NCBI RefSeq assembly: GCF_007990755.1
Contig: NZ_BJXA01000006.1
Location: 112,179 to 176,178 of the forward strand
DNA length: 64,000 nucleotides
Origin: Nocardia ninae NBRC 108245
GTDB taxonomy: Bacteria; Actinomycetota; Actinomycetes; Mycobacteriales; Mycobacteriaceae
Direction: 5' to 3'
Shown piece by piece: positions 20,188 through 29,195 of the stretch (its first letter is position 1; each line of letters begins with the position of its first letter). The translations under genes and the position numbers were made by a program. The notes below the pieces were generated by a model. The model did not search any database. It saw only the letters and a program-made list of their open reading frames with translations, and had not been told where the DNA came from.

Positions 20188-20296
20188 TCAGCCGAGTTCG
20201 ACCGGGTAACGGCAACCCCTGAAAATCCCGACGTATCGGATGTAGGCCACCGGGCTTACAGTGCGCCGGGTCGCGCATGTGAGGTGGAGGTGACGG

Positions 20297-21844
20297 GTGG
20301 ACGGACCGCGGACCAGAATCGGAACTCGATTCGGTCCCTACGAGCTGCGCTCGCTGCTGGGCCGCGGGGGCATGGGCGAGGTCTATGAGGCCTACGACAC
20401 GGTGAAGGACCGGGTCGTCGCGGTCAAGCTGTTGCCGACCGAGCTCGCGCAAGATCCGATGTTCCAGCAGCGGTTCCGCCGGGAATCGCAGGCGGCCGCG
20501 CGGGTGGCCGAGCCGCACGTCATCCCGATCCACGACTGGGGCGAGATCGACGGCGTGCTGTACATCGACATGCGGCTGGTGCGCGGCCACGATCTGCGCT
20601 CGGTGCTGCGCGGCGAGGGACCGCTGACACCGGCGCGCGCGATCGGCATCGTCGAGCAGATCGCCGCCGCGCTGGACGCCGCGCACGCGGAGGGGTTGGT
20701 GCACCGGGATGTCAAGCCTGCCAACATTCTCGTCACCGCCTCGGACTTCGCGTACCTCGCCGATTTCGGCATCGCCAGGTCCGCCAACGATCCCAACATG
20801 ACCGGCACCGGCGAGGCCGCGGTCGGTTCCTACAGCTACATCTCGCCGGAACGCTTCGAGAACGGTCCGGTCACCGGCACCGCCGACGTCTACTCGCTGG
20901 CCTGTGTGCTCTACGAATGCCTCACCGGCACAACACCGTTCCGGGCCGAGGCGATGAGTGTGCTGATCCACTCACATCTTTCGATGCCGCCGCCGCGCCC
21001 GAGTGCGGTCCGGGCGGGGGTGCCCGCCGCCTTGGACGAGGTGATCGCGCGGGGCATGGCCAAGCGGCCGACGGACCGCTACTCGACCGCGGGCGGGCTG
21101 GCGTCGGCGGCGAAGTCGGCACTCACCGGTCGGCCGGTCGTCGCGGTCACCGAGTTGCCGACCGACCAGATGGGCGCCGTGCTGCCGAAAGCGCCGCCTA
21201 CCGTGGTGTTTCCGAATGTCGGCCCGGAACAGCGGAGTCCGAACGCCTTGCCGACGGACGCGATCGTGCGGCCGCCGGTCAATGGGCGGCCCGGTGCCGG
21301 CCGGATCATGCGGCCGGAACCGAATCGAGGGCAGGGCCCGCGCGGCGAAGTCGTGCTGCGCGAACCACATCGCGTTCTCGAGCCGAGCCCCGACGCGGAT
21401 ACCGGCGCGAAATCCGTAGTGACCCCGGAAAAGGAGGTCGCGCCGCGGCAGCGCCGGTCGCGGCGCAGGTGGCTGCCGGTGGTCGGTGCGCTCATCGTCG
21501 TGCTCGCGCTGACCGGTGTCGTCGGCTGGCTGGGTCGAGGCTCCTTCAGTTCCGGCCCTGCGTCGCTGACGCTCGCCCCGGTCCCGGCCACCGCCAGGGG
21601 TTGCGAGACGAAATATCCGCCGGCCGGCCGTTTCCTCTACTCGGCGATCGGCACCGAGGTCACCTCGTGTGAGTTCGCCGAGGAGCTGCGCAAGGCCTAC
21701 GGCGAGGGATCCGACGCCGCGGGCACCCGCCAGGTGACCGCGTTCAGCCCGCCCCTGCGGCAGAACTTCACCATGGAGTGCGTCACCCTGGACGGCCTGG
21801 TCACCTGCACCGGCGGGCAGAACGCGATCGTCTACATCTACTGA
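20297..21844 (+). CDS. Transmembrane serine/threonine protein kinase (paralogue)
   Basis: A 515-residue kinase closely related to the one at 16725. Both begin with PRTxxGTRFGPYELRSLLG and share a nearly identical kinase domain (Lys44, [17 protein letters not shown]). The linker is short (~120 residues) and has no YS repeats. One transmembrane helix lies near 392-414, followed by a ~100-residue extracellular domain ending TGGQNAIVYIY, matching the other kinase's tail. The tail pattern is Cys-EFAEE-LRKAYGE ... MEC-VTLDGLVTC, so conserved cysteines likely form disulfides. Start GTG 20297 has GGTGGAGG upstream by 6 bp. It closes the signalling region, 110 bp after the lipoprotein gene. Confidence 0.93.
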   Translation: MDGPRTRIGTRFGPYELRSLLGRGGMGEVYEAYDTVKDRVVAVKLLPTELAQDPMFQQRFRRESQAAARVAEPHVIPIHDWGEIDGVLYIDMRLVRGHDLRSVLRGEGPLTPARAIGIVEQIAAALDAAHAEGLVHRDVKPANILVTASDFAYLADFGIARSANDPNMTGTGEAAVGSYSYISPERFENGPVTGTADVYSLACVLYECLTGTTPFRAEAMSVLIHSHLSMPPPRPSAVRAGVPAALDEVIARGMAKRPTDRYSTAGGLASAAKSALTGRPVVAVTELPTDQMGAVLPKAPPTVVFPNVGPEQRSPNALPTDAIVRPPVNGRPGAGRIMRPEPNRGQGPRGEVVLREPHRVLEPSPDADTGAKSVVTPEKEVAPRQRRSRRRWLPVVGALIVVLALTGVVGWLGRGSFSSGPASLTLAPVPATARGCETKYPPAGRFLYSAIGTEVTSCEFAEELRKAYGEGSDAAGTRQVTAFSPPLRQNFTMECVTLDGLVTCTGGQNAIVYIY

Positions 21845-21916
21845 GTTTCGCGAAAGAGGTTGGCCCACCCGGGGGTCGGCCTGCCGAACCGGGCCGGGCG
21901 GGGCAAGATAGCGGCC

Positions 21917-22951
21917 ATGCGCATCGGAGTCTTGACCGGAGGCGGAGACTGCCCCGGACTGAACGCGGTCATTCGTGCTGTCGTTCGCACCGCGAACGGA
22001 CGTTACGGCGACGCGATCGTCGGGTTCGAGGACGGCTGGCGCGGTCTATTGGAGGATCGCAAGATCCAGATCCACAATGACGACCGCACCGACCGGCTGC
22101 TCACCAAGGGCGGCACCATCCTCGGCACCGCCCGCACCAATCCCGACGTGCTGCGCGCCGGGCTCGGCCGGATCAAACGAACCCTGGACGACAACGGCAT
22201 CGACGCACTCATCCCGATCGGCGGCGAGGGCACGCTCACCGCGGCCAGCTGGCTGGCCGACGAAGGGGTGCCGGTCGTCGGCGTGCCCAAGACCATCGAC
22301 AACGACATCGACTGCACCGACGTCACTTTCGGCCACGACACGGCGCTGAGCATCGCCAGCGAGGCGATCGACCGGCTGCACACCACCGCGGAGTCGCACC
22401 AGCGCGTGATGCTGGTCGAGGTGATGGGCCGGCACGCGGGCTGGATCGCGATCAACGCGGGCATGGCGGCGGGCGCACACCTGACGCTGGTGCCCGAGGT
22501 GCCCTTCGACGTGGACGAGGTGTGCGCCATGATCAAGCGCCGCTTCCAGCGCGGGGACAAGCACTTCATCTGCGTCGTCGCCGAAGGCTCGCATCCCGCC
22601 GAGGATTCCGGGTTCGCATTGCGGGCGGGCGGTATCGACGAATTCGGGCACGAACGGTTCACCGGTGTCGCCCAGCAGCTCGGCGCGGAGATCGAACGCC
22701 GCATCGGCAAGGAGGTCCGCACCACGGTGCTCGGCCATGTGCAGCGCGGCGGCAGCCCCACCCCATATGACCGGGTGCTGGCCACTCGATTCGGCTTGCA
22801 CGCCGCCGAGGCCGTGCACGCGGGTCAGTTCGGGCAGATGGTGGCGTTGCACGGCAGCGCCATCGAGCTGGTGCCGCTGGCCGAGGCCACCAAGCAGCTC
22901 AAGCGGGTGCCGGACGAGCGTTATCGCGAGGCCGAGGCCTTCTTCGGCTGA
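21917..22951 (+). CDS. pfkA: 6-phosphofructokinase, PfkA family
   Basis: A 344-residue group III phosphofructokinase converting fructose 6-phosphate to the 1,6-bisphosphate in glycolysis. It has the nucleotide-loop motif [15 protein letters not shown], catalytic PKTIDNDID, the substrate motif MGRHAGW and the C-terminal [17 protein letters not shown] 21917 is preferred because family proteins begin [16 protein letters not shown]; the frame extends 19 codons upstream without a good ribosome site. Gly in GGEG fits ATP use, while Lys in PKTIDND occurs in pyrophosphate-using relatives such as that of Amycolatopsis, so the phosphoryl donor cannot be decided here. In mycobacteria pfkA sits between gatA and gatB, as it broadly does here. 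Confidence 0.95.
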   Translation: MRIGVLTGGGDCPGLNAVIRAVVRTANGRYGDAIVGFEDGWRGLLEDRKIQIHNDDRTDRLLTKGGTILGTARTNPDVLRAGLGRIKRTLDDNGIDALIPIGGEGTLTAASWLADEGVPVVGVPKTIDNDIDCTDVTFGHDTALSIASEAIDRLHTTAESHQRVMLVEVMGRHAGWIAINAGMAAGAHLTLVPEVPFDVDEVCAMIKRRFQRGDKHFICVVAEGSHPAEDSGFALRAGGIDEFGHERFTGVAQQLGAEIERRIGKEVRTTVLGHVQRGGSPTPYDRVLATRFGLHAAEAVHAGQFGQMVALHGSAIELVPLAEATKQLKRVPDERYREAEAFFG

Positions 22952-23028
22952 CCCGAATTCGCCAGGGACCCAGCCGATCAGCGGATGCTCGGCGGTGCGG
23001 CCGGGGCCGCCGGGTTACGCTGGCGGGC

Positions 23029-23472
23029 ATGGCCGACTTACACGTGAACGACCTGCCGGACGCCGACGTCGCCGTGCTGCGGCGTCGGGCAGGCGCCGCC
23101 GGACTCCCGCTGCTGGGTTACGTGCGCGAAGAGCTCATCGCGCTGGCCCGTAAGCGCACCGCCGACGACACGGTCGTGGAGTTCCTGGAGTCCGAAGGCC
23201 GCGAGCTCATCCCGGAGATCGATGCCGCCGCCGTCGCCCTCATCGACGTCTACGACCTGCCCGCCGACGCCCTCGGTACCTTCGGTCGCCGCGCCTACGC
23301 CACCGGCCTGCCGCTCAGCGACTACGTCCGCCAGTCGCTGATCACCTCCGCCCGACGCAGCACCTTCGACGACGTCATGCTCGAATTCCACGAGGCCCAG
23401 GATCGCGACCCGAGTCTGAACCTCGACATGGACGCCGTCGCCGCCTCGGTCCGCTACGCGCGCGGGGAATGA
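23029..23472 (+). CDS. Orphan protein with two antitoxin-like (FitA/VapB) halves
   Basis: A 147-residue protein made of two related segments. Residues 1-55 (LHVNDLPDADVAVLRRRAGAAGLPLLGYVREELIALA) and about 75-120 (YDLPADALGTFGRRAYATGLPLSDYVRQSLITSA) both follow the pattern LP-x-[DA]-x(4,6)-RRRA-x-G-LPL-x-YVR-x-x-LI. That pattern resembles ribbon-helix-helix antitoxins of the VapB/FitA kind. Antitoxins usually have one such domain and an adjacent PIN toxin; no toxin gene lies beside it. It may be a self-dimerising DNA-binding protein or a domesticated antitoxin. The internal duplication is visible; function is unknown. Confidence 0.7.
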   Translation: MADLHVNDLPDADVAVLRRRAGAAGLPLLGYVREELIALARKRTADDTVVEFLESEGRELIPEIDAAAVALIDVYDLPADALGTFGRRAYATGLPLSDYVRQSLITSARRSTFDDVMLEFHEAQDRDPSLNLDMDAVAASVRYARGE

Positions 23473-23551
23473 CGAGTTCCGTACGGTCGACTCTGTACGG
23501 AACCGGTAGGTAAACTCCGCCCCCGACGGACTGGTCGGTCAGTAAGGGGCA

Positions 23552-24716
23552 GTGTTGACATCGCCGATCTCCGGGCTCATCGCGTGGCCGGTAATCGGCT
23601 ACATCGCCATCGTCGGCGCGGGCAGACTGCTCTTCACCAGGAACACCATCTCCGACCAGTTGGTCAATCGTTCGTTCCTGTGGGGCCTGAGCGGCTTGGT
23701 GTTGTTTCGCTGCACGCAGACCACGAGCATCAGCAGTGTGGCGAACCAGCTCGCGCTGGGCTGCATCGTCATGTTCGTCATGCACCTCTACGGCCTCGCC
23801 CGGTTGTGGGAACCCGGCGCCGACCCGGCGGTGACCTGGCGGCGTCAGCGGATCTACAGTGCGGTCGGCTTGCTGGCGGCGGTGTTGACACTGATCGCCG
23901 GGCCGACCGCCGGACGTGCCGAACAACTGCCCGACCCGAACCTGAACTGGGGTGGGCTCGTCGTCTGGGCCGCACAGGGAGTTCCCCTGGCGGCGACAAC
24001 CCTGGTGCAGACCCGGCTGGCTCTTCGAGAACTCCGGCGGGAAAACCGGAAACCGCTTGCGAAAGCGGTTGGTGCGCTGATGCTGCTGGCCTATGTGCCG
24101 ACGTACGTGGCACTGGTGCTCATGGCCGGCGAAATAGTCCTCGGGTGGGACCTGGGGTATCCACCGGTCGGCCGGGCGGAGATCGCCTTCACCTTCGCGG
24201 CCGTTCTCGCTAGCACACTCGTCGCGGGTCCGGTGGTCGGACATCTGCTGGAATACGCGGGCCTGGACCGTGACGGACGGATCTGCTGTCGCTTGCGTCC
24301 GCTGTGGCGCGACGTCACCGCGGCCGTGCCGGAGATCGTGATGTTCCCCGCGGGTGACGGGCTGACTCGGCGCGACACGACCGCCCGTCTCCTACGGATG
24401 ACCGTCGAGATACGGGACGGCGCTACTGCATCTCGGGCCTTACCTGCCTCCCGCGCACATCAGGTCTCCGGCGGCTCACCAGGACGTACAGCTGAGGGAC
24501 TACGCGAACCGCCTCGCACTGGCGGCCGGTGCCCGGCGGGCCGGAGTTCCGCCCTCCAACACAGGCCTTGTGCAGCAACCCTTTCCGCCCGCGCAGGACT
24601 TCGACACCGAACTCCGCCAGCTGCTGGACTTGGCACGAGTCTGGTCGTCCGCCCGCGCCACGCCGAAGGTGTCACCGGGGATCGGTACTGTTGGGACATG
24701 CGCACTGGGCGACTGA
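23552..24716 (+). pseudogene. MAB_1171c-like (DUF6545) multi-pass membrane protein gene with a frameshift
   Basis: From GTG 23552 a ~290-residue stretch has about seven membrane helices and then the cytoplasmic phrase RLLRMTVEIRDG that typifies this family. At about 24421 the frame breaks. Moving one base forward restores a convincing tail (LLHLGPYLPPAHIRSPAAHQDVQLRDYANRL and on) to TGA 24716, giving ~387 residues in total, a normal length. In the unshifted frame translation runs on into the next gene as a false fusion. Only one base is wrong, so this may be a recent mutation or a sequencing error. The family's function is not established; it is often found with XRE regulators, none of which is seen here. 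Confidence 0.72.
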
Positions 24717-26083
24717 TCGCGTTGGCACTGTTCGTGATTGCGACGCTGGTCGCGGGCTGCTCTTCGGGATCGGACTCGAATCCACCAGAGCCGACAACCG
24801 GTGACTGGCACGGTGCGATCGAGGTGCCGGGGCGGCCGACTCAGATCGGCGTGACGTTCACCGACAAAGGCACGGCCACCATCGACATCCCGTCGCAGAG
24901 CGTCAAGTCGGTGGAGTTGAAGGACGTGAAGTCCGATCGGAGCGGGGTGTCTTTCGCGATCGCCGATGTCCCAGGCGACCCGAAGTTCCGTGGCGAGTAC
25001 GAACAAGGCCCCGACCAGATCACCGGCGATTTCCTCCAGGGCGGCGAGACGTTCCGGCTCGTGCTGCAGCGCGGCAAACTGCCTCCGCCGGTCCGCCCGC
25101 AGGAGCCGAAGCCGCCGTTCCCGTACAAGGCCGAGGACGTCACCTACCGCAACGGTGACCTGACGATCGCGGGCACCCTGACCAAGCCCGAGGGCACCGG
25201 ACCTTTCCCGGCGGTCCTGTTGATCACCGGCAGCGGACCACAGGACCGTGACGAAGAACTGCTCGGCCACAAGCCTTTCCTGCTGATCGCCGACACGTTG
25301 ACCAGGGCGGGATACGCCGTCCTCCGGGTCGACGACCGCGGCGTCGGCGGCACCGGCGGCAAGCTGGACGACGCGAACTACACCGATCTGTCCAATGACG
25401 CCGCGGCGGGCGTCGGCTTCCTGCGTGGTCGCCCGGACATCGACCCGGCCCGCGTCGGCCTGTTCGGGCACAGCGAAGGCGGCTACCTCGCGCCGATGGT
25501 CGCCGCGCGGCCCGACAGCGGTGTCGCCTTCCTCATCCTGATGGCCGGACCGGGCGTCTCGGGTGCCGACGTGCTCGTCGAGCAAACCCGGCTGATCACC
25601 GCCGCCAGCGGCGCCCCCGCCGACGCCGTCGACAAACAGGTCCGGGAAACCGCCGAACTGGCGGCACTGCTGAAAGCGGGTGACCTGGCGGGGGCGAAGG
25701 AGTTGGTGCGCAAGCAGAACGAGGCCAAGCCCGCCGACCAGCGTGCCCCGGAATCCCAGGTCACCGCCGGGATCACGCCGTACCTGGCCGCTCTGGTCGC
25801 CTACGATCCGGCCCCGGCGTTGTCGGCGCTGCGCGTTCCGGTGCTCGCGTTCTTCGGCGAAAAGGACTTGCAGGTGCCGCCCGGCCAGAGCGAGCCCGCG
25901 ATGCGAGCCGCCCTCGCCGCCAACCCTGATGCGACCGTTCATGTGTTCCCTGGTCTGAATCACCTGATGCAACCCACCGAGACCGGGCGTCCCGACGAGT
26001 ACAGCGAGATCGAGACGACTGTCTCGCCGGAGGTACTCACCTATGTCACTGGCTGGTTGACCCAGCGGGTCCAACCGAAGTAG
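24698..26083 (+). CDS. Secreted alpha/beta-hydrolase lipoprotein
   Basis: A 461-residue lipoprotein: signal peptide with lipobox VAGC (Cys21), a ~100-residue beta-rich N-terminal domain, then an alpha/beta-hydrolase domain. The catalytic triad is visible as the Ser of GHSEGG, the Asp of FGEKDLQVP and the His of GLNHLMQ. GSGPQDRDE near the domain start is typical of this serine peptidase/esterase group. ATG 24698 overlaps the end of the preceding frameshifted membrane gene. The protein acts on the outer face of the membrane, probably as an esterase or peptidase; the substrate is unknown. Confidence 0.88.
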   Translation: MRTGRLIALALFVIATLVAGCSSGSDSNPPEPTTGDWHGAIEVPGRPTQIGVTFTDKGTATIDIPSQSVKSVELKDVKSDRSGVSFAIADVPGDPKFRGEYEQGPDQITGDFLQGGETFRLVLQRGKLPPPVRPQEPKPPFPYKAEDVTYRNGDLTIAGTLTKPEGTGPFPAVLLITGSGPQDRDEELLGHKPFLLIADTLTRAGYAVLRVDDRGVGGTGGKLDDANYTDLSNDAAAGVGFLRGRPDIDPARVGLFGHSEGGYLAPMVAARPDSGVAFLILMAGPGVSGADVLVEQTRLITAASGAPADAVDKQVRETAELAALLKAGDLAGAKELVRKQNEAKPADQRAPESQVTAGITPYLAALVAYDPAPALSALRVPVLAFFGEKDLQVPPGQSEPAMRAALAANPDATVHVFPGLNHLMQPTETGRPDEYSEIETTVSPEVLTYVTGWLTQRVQPK

Positions 26084-26120
26084 GCGTGGGTGTGAGCCCG
26101 TGCGTTCCCGTGCGGGGCTT

Positions 26121-26126
26121 TACATA
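26121..26126 (+). promoter_or_regulatory. Candidate -10 element of gatB
   Basis: TACATA fits the TAnnnT-like actinobacterial -10 box loosely and lies 12 bp before ATG 26138. The implied start of transcription (about 26132-26134) is past the in-frame ATG at 26129, which favours 26138 as the real, nearly leaderless start. Confidence 0.4.
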
Positions 26127-26137
26127 GAATGTCAGCC

Positions 26138-27643
26138 ATGAGCACACCCACACTCGACTTGATGGATTACTCCGATGTCATCGCCCGGTTCGAGCCGGTG
26201 CTTGGCATGGAGGTCCACGTCGAGCTGTCCACCGCGACCAAGATGTTCTGCGGGTGCCCGACCGAATTCGGTGCTGGCCCGAACACCCAGGTGTGCCCGG
26301 TGTGCCTCGGTCTGCCCGGTTCGCTGCCGGTGGTGAACGAGAAGGCCGTCGAGTCGGCGATCCGCATCGGGCTCGCGCTGAACTGTTCGATCACTCCGTG
26401 GGGCCGGTTCGCGCGCAAGAACTACTTCTACCCGGATCAGCCGAAGAACTACCAGATCAGCCAGTACGACGAGCCCATCGCCACCGAGGGCTACCTCGAT
26501 GTGCTGCTCGACGACGGCAGCACCTTCCGGGTGGAGATCGAGCGTGCGCACATGGAAGAAGACACCGGCAAGTCGACCCACGTCGGCGGCGCGACCGGTC
26601 GCATCCACGGCGCCAGCCACTCGCTGCTCGACTACAACCGAGCCGGTGTGCCGCTGGTCGAGATCGTCACCAAGCCGATCACCGGCGCAGGGGAGCGCGC
26701 CCCCGAGGTAGCCCGCGCGTACGTCACCGCGCTGCGCGAGGTGCTCCGGTCGCTCAACGTCTCCGACGTGAAGATGGAGCAGGGTTCGCTGCGCTGCGAC
26801 GCCAACGTGTCACTGATGCCGATCGGCGCCAAGGAATTCGGCACCCGCACCGAGACCAAGAACGTGAACTCGCTGCGCAGCGTCGAGGTCGCCGTCCGCT
26901 TCGAGATGCGCCGCCAGGCCGCCGTGCTGGCCGGTGGCGGCACCATCGTGCAGGAGACCAGGCACTTCCACGAGACCGACGGCACCACCTCGCCGGGCCG
27001 GATCAAGGAAACCTCCGAGGACTACCGCTACTTCCCTGAGCCCGACCTGGAACCCGTTGCGCCCGAGGCGGAATGGGTCGAGCAACTGCGCGGCACCATC
27101 CCGGAGTACCCGTGGCTGCGCCGGTCCCGCATCCAGTCCGACTGGGGACTGTCGGACGAGGTGATGCGCGACCTCGTCAACGCGGGCGCGCTCGACCTCA
27201 TCATCGCCACCGTCGACGCGGGTGCCCCCGCCAACGAGGCGCGCTCCTGGTGGGTCGCCTACCTGACCGAGAAGGCTAAGGAGCGCGAGGTCGCGCTGGA
27301 GGATCTGCCGATCACCCCCGCCCAGGTCGCCGAGGTGATCAACCTGGTCGAGGCCAAGACGGTGAACAACAAGGTCGCCAAGCAGGTTGTCGACTTCGTG
27401 CTGGCCGGCGAGGGCGAGCCCGCCCAGATCGTCGAGTCCAAGGGGCTCGGCATGGTCAGCGACGACAGCGCTTTGCAGGCCGAGGTGGAGAAGGCGCTCG
27501 CCGCGAACCCGGATATCGCCGAGAAGATCCGCTCCGGCAAGGTGCAGGCCGCGGGCAAGATCGTCGGCGACGTGATGAAAGCGACTCGCGGACAGGCGGA
27601 TGCGGCGCGCGTGCGGGAGCTCGTGCTGGCGGCCTGCAGCTGA
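26138..27643 (+). CDS. gatB: Aspartyl/glutamyl-tRNA amidotransferase subunit B
   Basis: A ~501-residue GatB, the tRNA-binding and kinase-like subunit of GatCAB. It activates the misacylated Glu or Asp by phosphorylation before amidation. Family hallmarks are [19 protein letters not shown] with the zinc cysteines (CGCP ... CPVCLG), [41 protein letters not shown] and the C-terminal YqeY-like helical tail. ATG 26129, three codons earlier, is the alternative start. It lies ~3.2 kb after pfkA, with three unrelated genes between. A strong shared hairpin follows after a ~250-bp spacer. Confidence 0.97.
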   Translation: MSTPTLDLMDYSDVIARFEPVLGMEVHVELSTATKMFCGCPTEFGAGPNTQVCPVCLGLPGSLPVVNEKAVESAIRIGLALNCSITPWGRFARKNYFYPDQPKNYQISQYDEPIATEGYLDVLLDDGSTFRVEIERAHMEEDTGKSTHVGGATGRIHGASHSLLDYNRAGVPLVEIVTKPITGAGERAPEVARAYVTALREVLRSLNVSDVKMEQGSLRCDANVSLMPIGAKEFGTRTETKNVNSLRSVEVAVRFEMRRQAAVLAGGGTIVQETRHFHETDGTTSPGRIKETSEDYRYFPEPDLEPVAPEAEWVEQLRGTIPEYPWLRRSRIQSDWGLSDEVMRDLVNAGALDLIIATVDAGAPANEARSWWVAYLTEKAKEREVALEDLPITPAQVAEVINLVEAKTVNNKVAKQVVDFVLAGEGEPAQIVESKGLGMVSDDSALQAEVEKALAANPDIAEKIRSGKVQAAGKIVGDVMKATRGQADAARVRELVLAACS

Positions 27644-27891
27644 ACCTGCTGGCCTGCAGGGGGTTGCAGGCATTGACGAGGTTTGCCGCTAGGCAGTTCG
27701 ACACGACGTGGGCTGCCGACTGGTTGAGTTGCCTCGCGAAGGTTCGGCGGCGCGGCAGTCAGGCGCATCGACGGGTTGCGTTGCCTCGCAACGGTTGGGC
27801 TGTAGTCGGGCACTGCCGACTCTCCGTTGCGTCTGCTGCGCGGGGATCGGCTCATCCGCCGGACCTGTTCGGACGCAACCACCTTCGCAAT
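27644..27891. other. Non-coding spacer after gatB with two imperfect repeat units
   Basis: No convincing gene. Two related stretches about 52 bp apart (GTTGAGTTGCCTCGCGAAGG near 27724 and GTTGCGTTGCCTCGCAACGG near 27776) suggest a degenerate repeat. It ends at the hairpin shared by gatB and lppZ. Confidence 0.45.
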
Positions 27892-27927
27892 GTAAACGGG
27901 CCGACTCCGTGGAGTCGGCCCGTTTAC
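27892..27927. terminator. Bidirectional hairpin terminator of gatB and lppZ
   Basis: Perfect 17-bp arms (GTAAACGGGCCGACTCC at 27892-27908 and its complement at 27911-27927) are separated by two bases. The element lies between two convergent genes. Confidence 0.88.
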
Positions 27928-27940
27928 CGTTCGCCGGAGT

Positions 27941-29044
27941 CTAGTCCGGTCCGGTCCCACCGGACTGCGGCGGCGGAATGCGTACTACCCGATCGTCATT
28001 CGGCCCTGGCTGGCCGTCGGTCTTGTTGACGGTGCCCACCCAAATGGCGCCGTCCGCGCCGACGGTCGCGCCGCCGAGCTGTCCGTACTTGTCCTGCGCG
28101 ATCAGGGTCGGCGCCGAGGTGACCTCGTGGGTGTTGGCGTCGGCCGCCGCGATGGCGAGGGCCTTGCCCTTGGTCAGCGCGATCGCGACACCGTCGGTCG
28201 CGGCGGCGCAGCCTGCGACGCCCGGGCGGTCCGGCCAGGTCCACGCCGTAGTGACCGCACCGTCGCCGCCGAGCCGCTGCAACCGGTCCTCGACGGGGGT
28301 GCGATCGGTGATCCAGACGCTGTCCTTGCTGTCCCGGCAGATATCGCCGGCGACGCCGATGCCGGACACCGCGATCTCCGCGGCGGCGCCCGGGGCGGGG
28401 GAGTTGACCCGCAGCAGCTTGCCCGCCAGCGAGGACGGGGAGTTCGCGGCGTCGGGGTTGCCCGCATCACCGGTCAGCACCAGCATCTGGGTGGGCGTGA
28501 CGAAGTCGATGGCGCCGTGGTTCCCGGTGGCGCCCTTGGGGATTCCGGTGAGGATGTCCTTCGGCGGGCCGCCGCCCTGGGCGATGCGGACCACCCGGTT
28601 GTCGCTGGGCGTGGTGATGTAGGCGTAGATCAGGCCGTCTTCCCGGAACGTCGGGGAGAGCGCGAGGTCGCTGAGACCGCCGTCGCCGGAGCCGTCCACC
28701 TCCACCCGCGCGTACTCGCTCGGCGGCGTTTCCGGCGCGACCTTCAGGATGCGGCCGGTGCGCCGCTCGGCGACCAGCGCGCCGTCGCCGAGCGCGACCA
28801 GTCCACCCGTGGTGTCCAGGCAGGTGGCCACCACCGCGGGATCCGGGTCGATGCACGGCCCGCTGGGCCGGGTGGTCGACGTCTGCTCCTGTCCCGGTTT
28901 CTTCGGGTCGATGTTCGCCCCGTGCAGCGTCGGCTCCGGCGTGAACGGGCTCGACGCCGAATCATCGAACCGCGCGCAGCCGGACACCAGCACGGACCCG
29001 AGCACCAAGCTCGCCGCAACGCGACCCACGACAACCAACCTCAT
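27941..29044 (-). CDS. lppZ: PQQ-dependent sugar dehydrogenase-like lipoprotein LppZ
   Basis: A 367-residue lipoprotein with lipobox VSGC (Cys23). The mature part is a six-bladed beta-propeller of the glucose/sorbosone dehydrogenase type, with GGLSDLALSPTFREDGLIYAYIT, GNHGAIDFVTPTQMLVLTGDAGNPDAA, LAGKLLRVNSPAP and VRIPP. These are the usual sites for PQQ and calcium in the family. Its position between gatB and a DoxX gene matches Rv3006 (lppZ) of M. tuberculosis, so the symbol rests on both family and synteny. It would act outside the membrane; whether it truly binds PQQ or oxidises a sugar is not known. Confidence 0.88.
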   Translation of the reverse strand: MRLVVVGRVAASLVLGSVLVSGCARFDDSASSPFTPEPTLHGANIDPKKPGQEQTSTTRPSGPCIDPDPAVVATCLDTTGGLVALGDGALVAERRTGRILKVAPETPPSEYARVEVDGSGDGGLSDLALSPTFREDGLIYAYITTPSDNRVVRIAQGGGPPKDILTGIPKGATGNHGAIDFVTPTQMLVLTGDAGNPDAANSPSSLAGKLLRVNSPAPGAAAEIAVSGIGVAGDICRDSKDSVWITDRTPVEDRLQRLGGDGAVTTAWTWPDRPGVAGCAAATDGVAIALTKGKALAIAAADANTHEVTSAPTLIAQDKYGQLGGATVGADGAIWVGTVNKTDGQPGPNDDRVVRIPPPQSGGTGPD

Positions 29045-29195
29045 AGCTCAGACGTTACGGAAAACCGTCCGACACCGCCGCTCCCGGGTCCGGTGCGCCC
29101 CCGAATTCCGGCCGCGCACCTGTATTTTGTCGGGAACTGACACGCCAATAGTGTTTGGTGCCCGCTGTTGCGCGGCGCAGCATAGGGTATTGGCC

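Noticed and set aside
23552-26083. 843-residue fusion of a membrane protein and a hydrolase
   Set aside because: The middle part is out-of-frame translation of the membrane gene's tail. A lipoprotein signal peptide starts afresh at 24698, so two genes are present.
27664-28029. Frames of 78-121 codons after gatB
   Set aside because: They cross the shared terminator and run antisense into lppZ; content is not protein-like.
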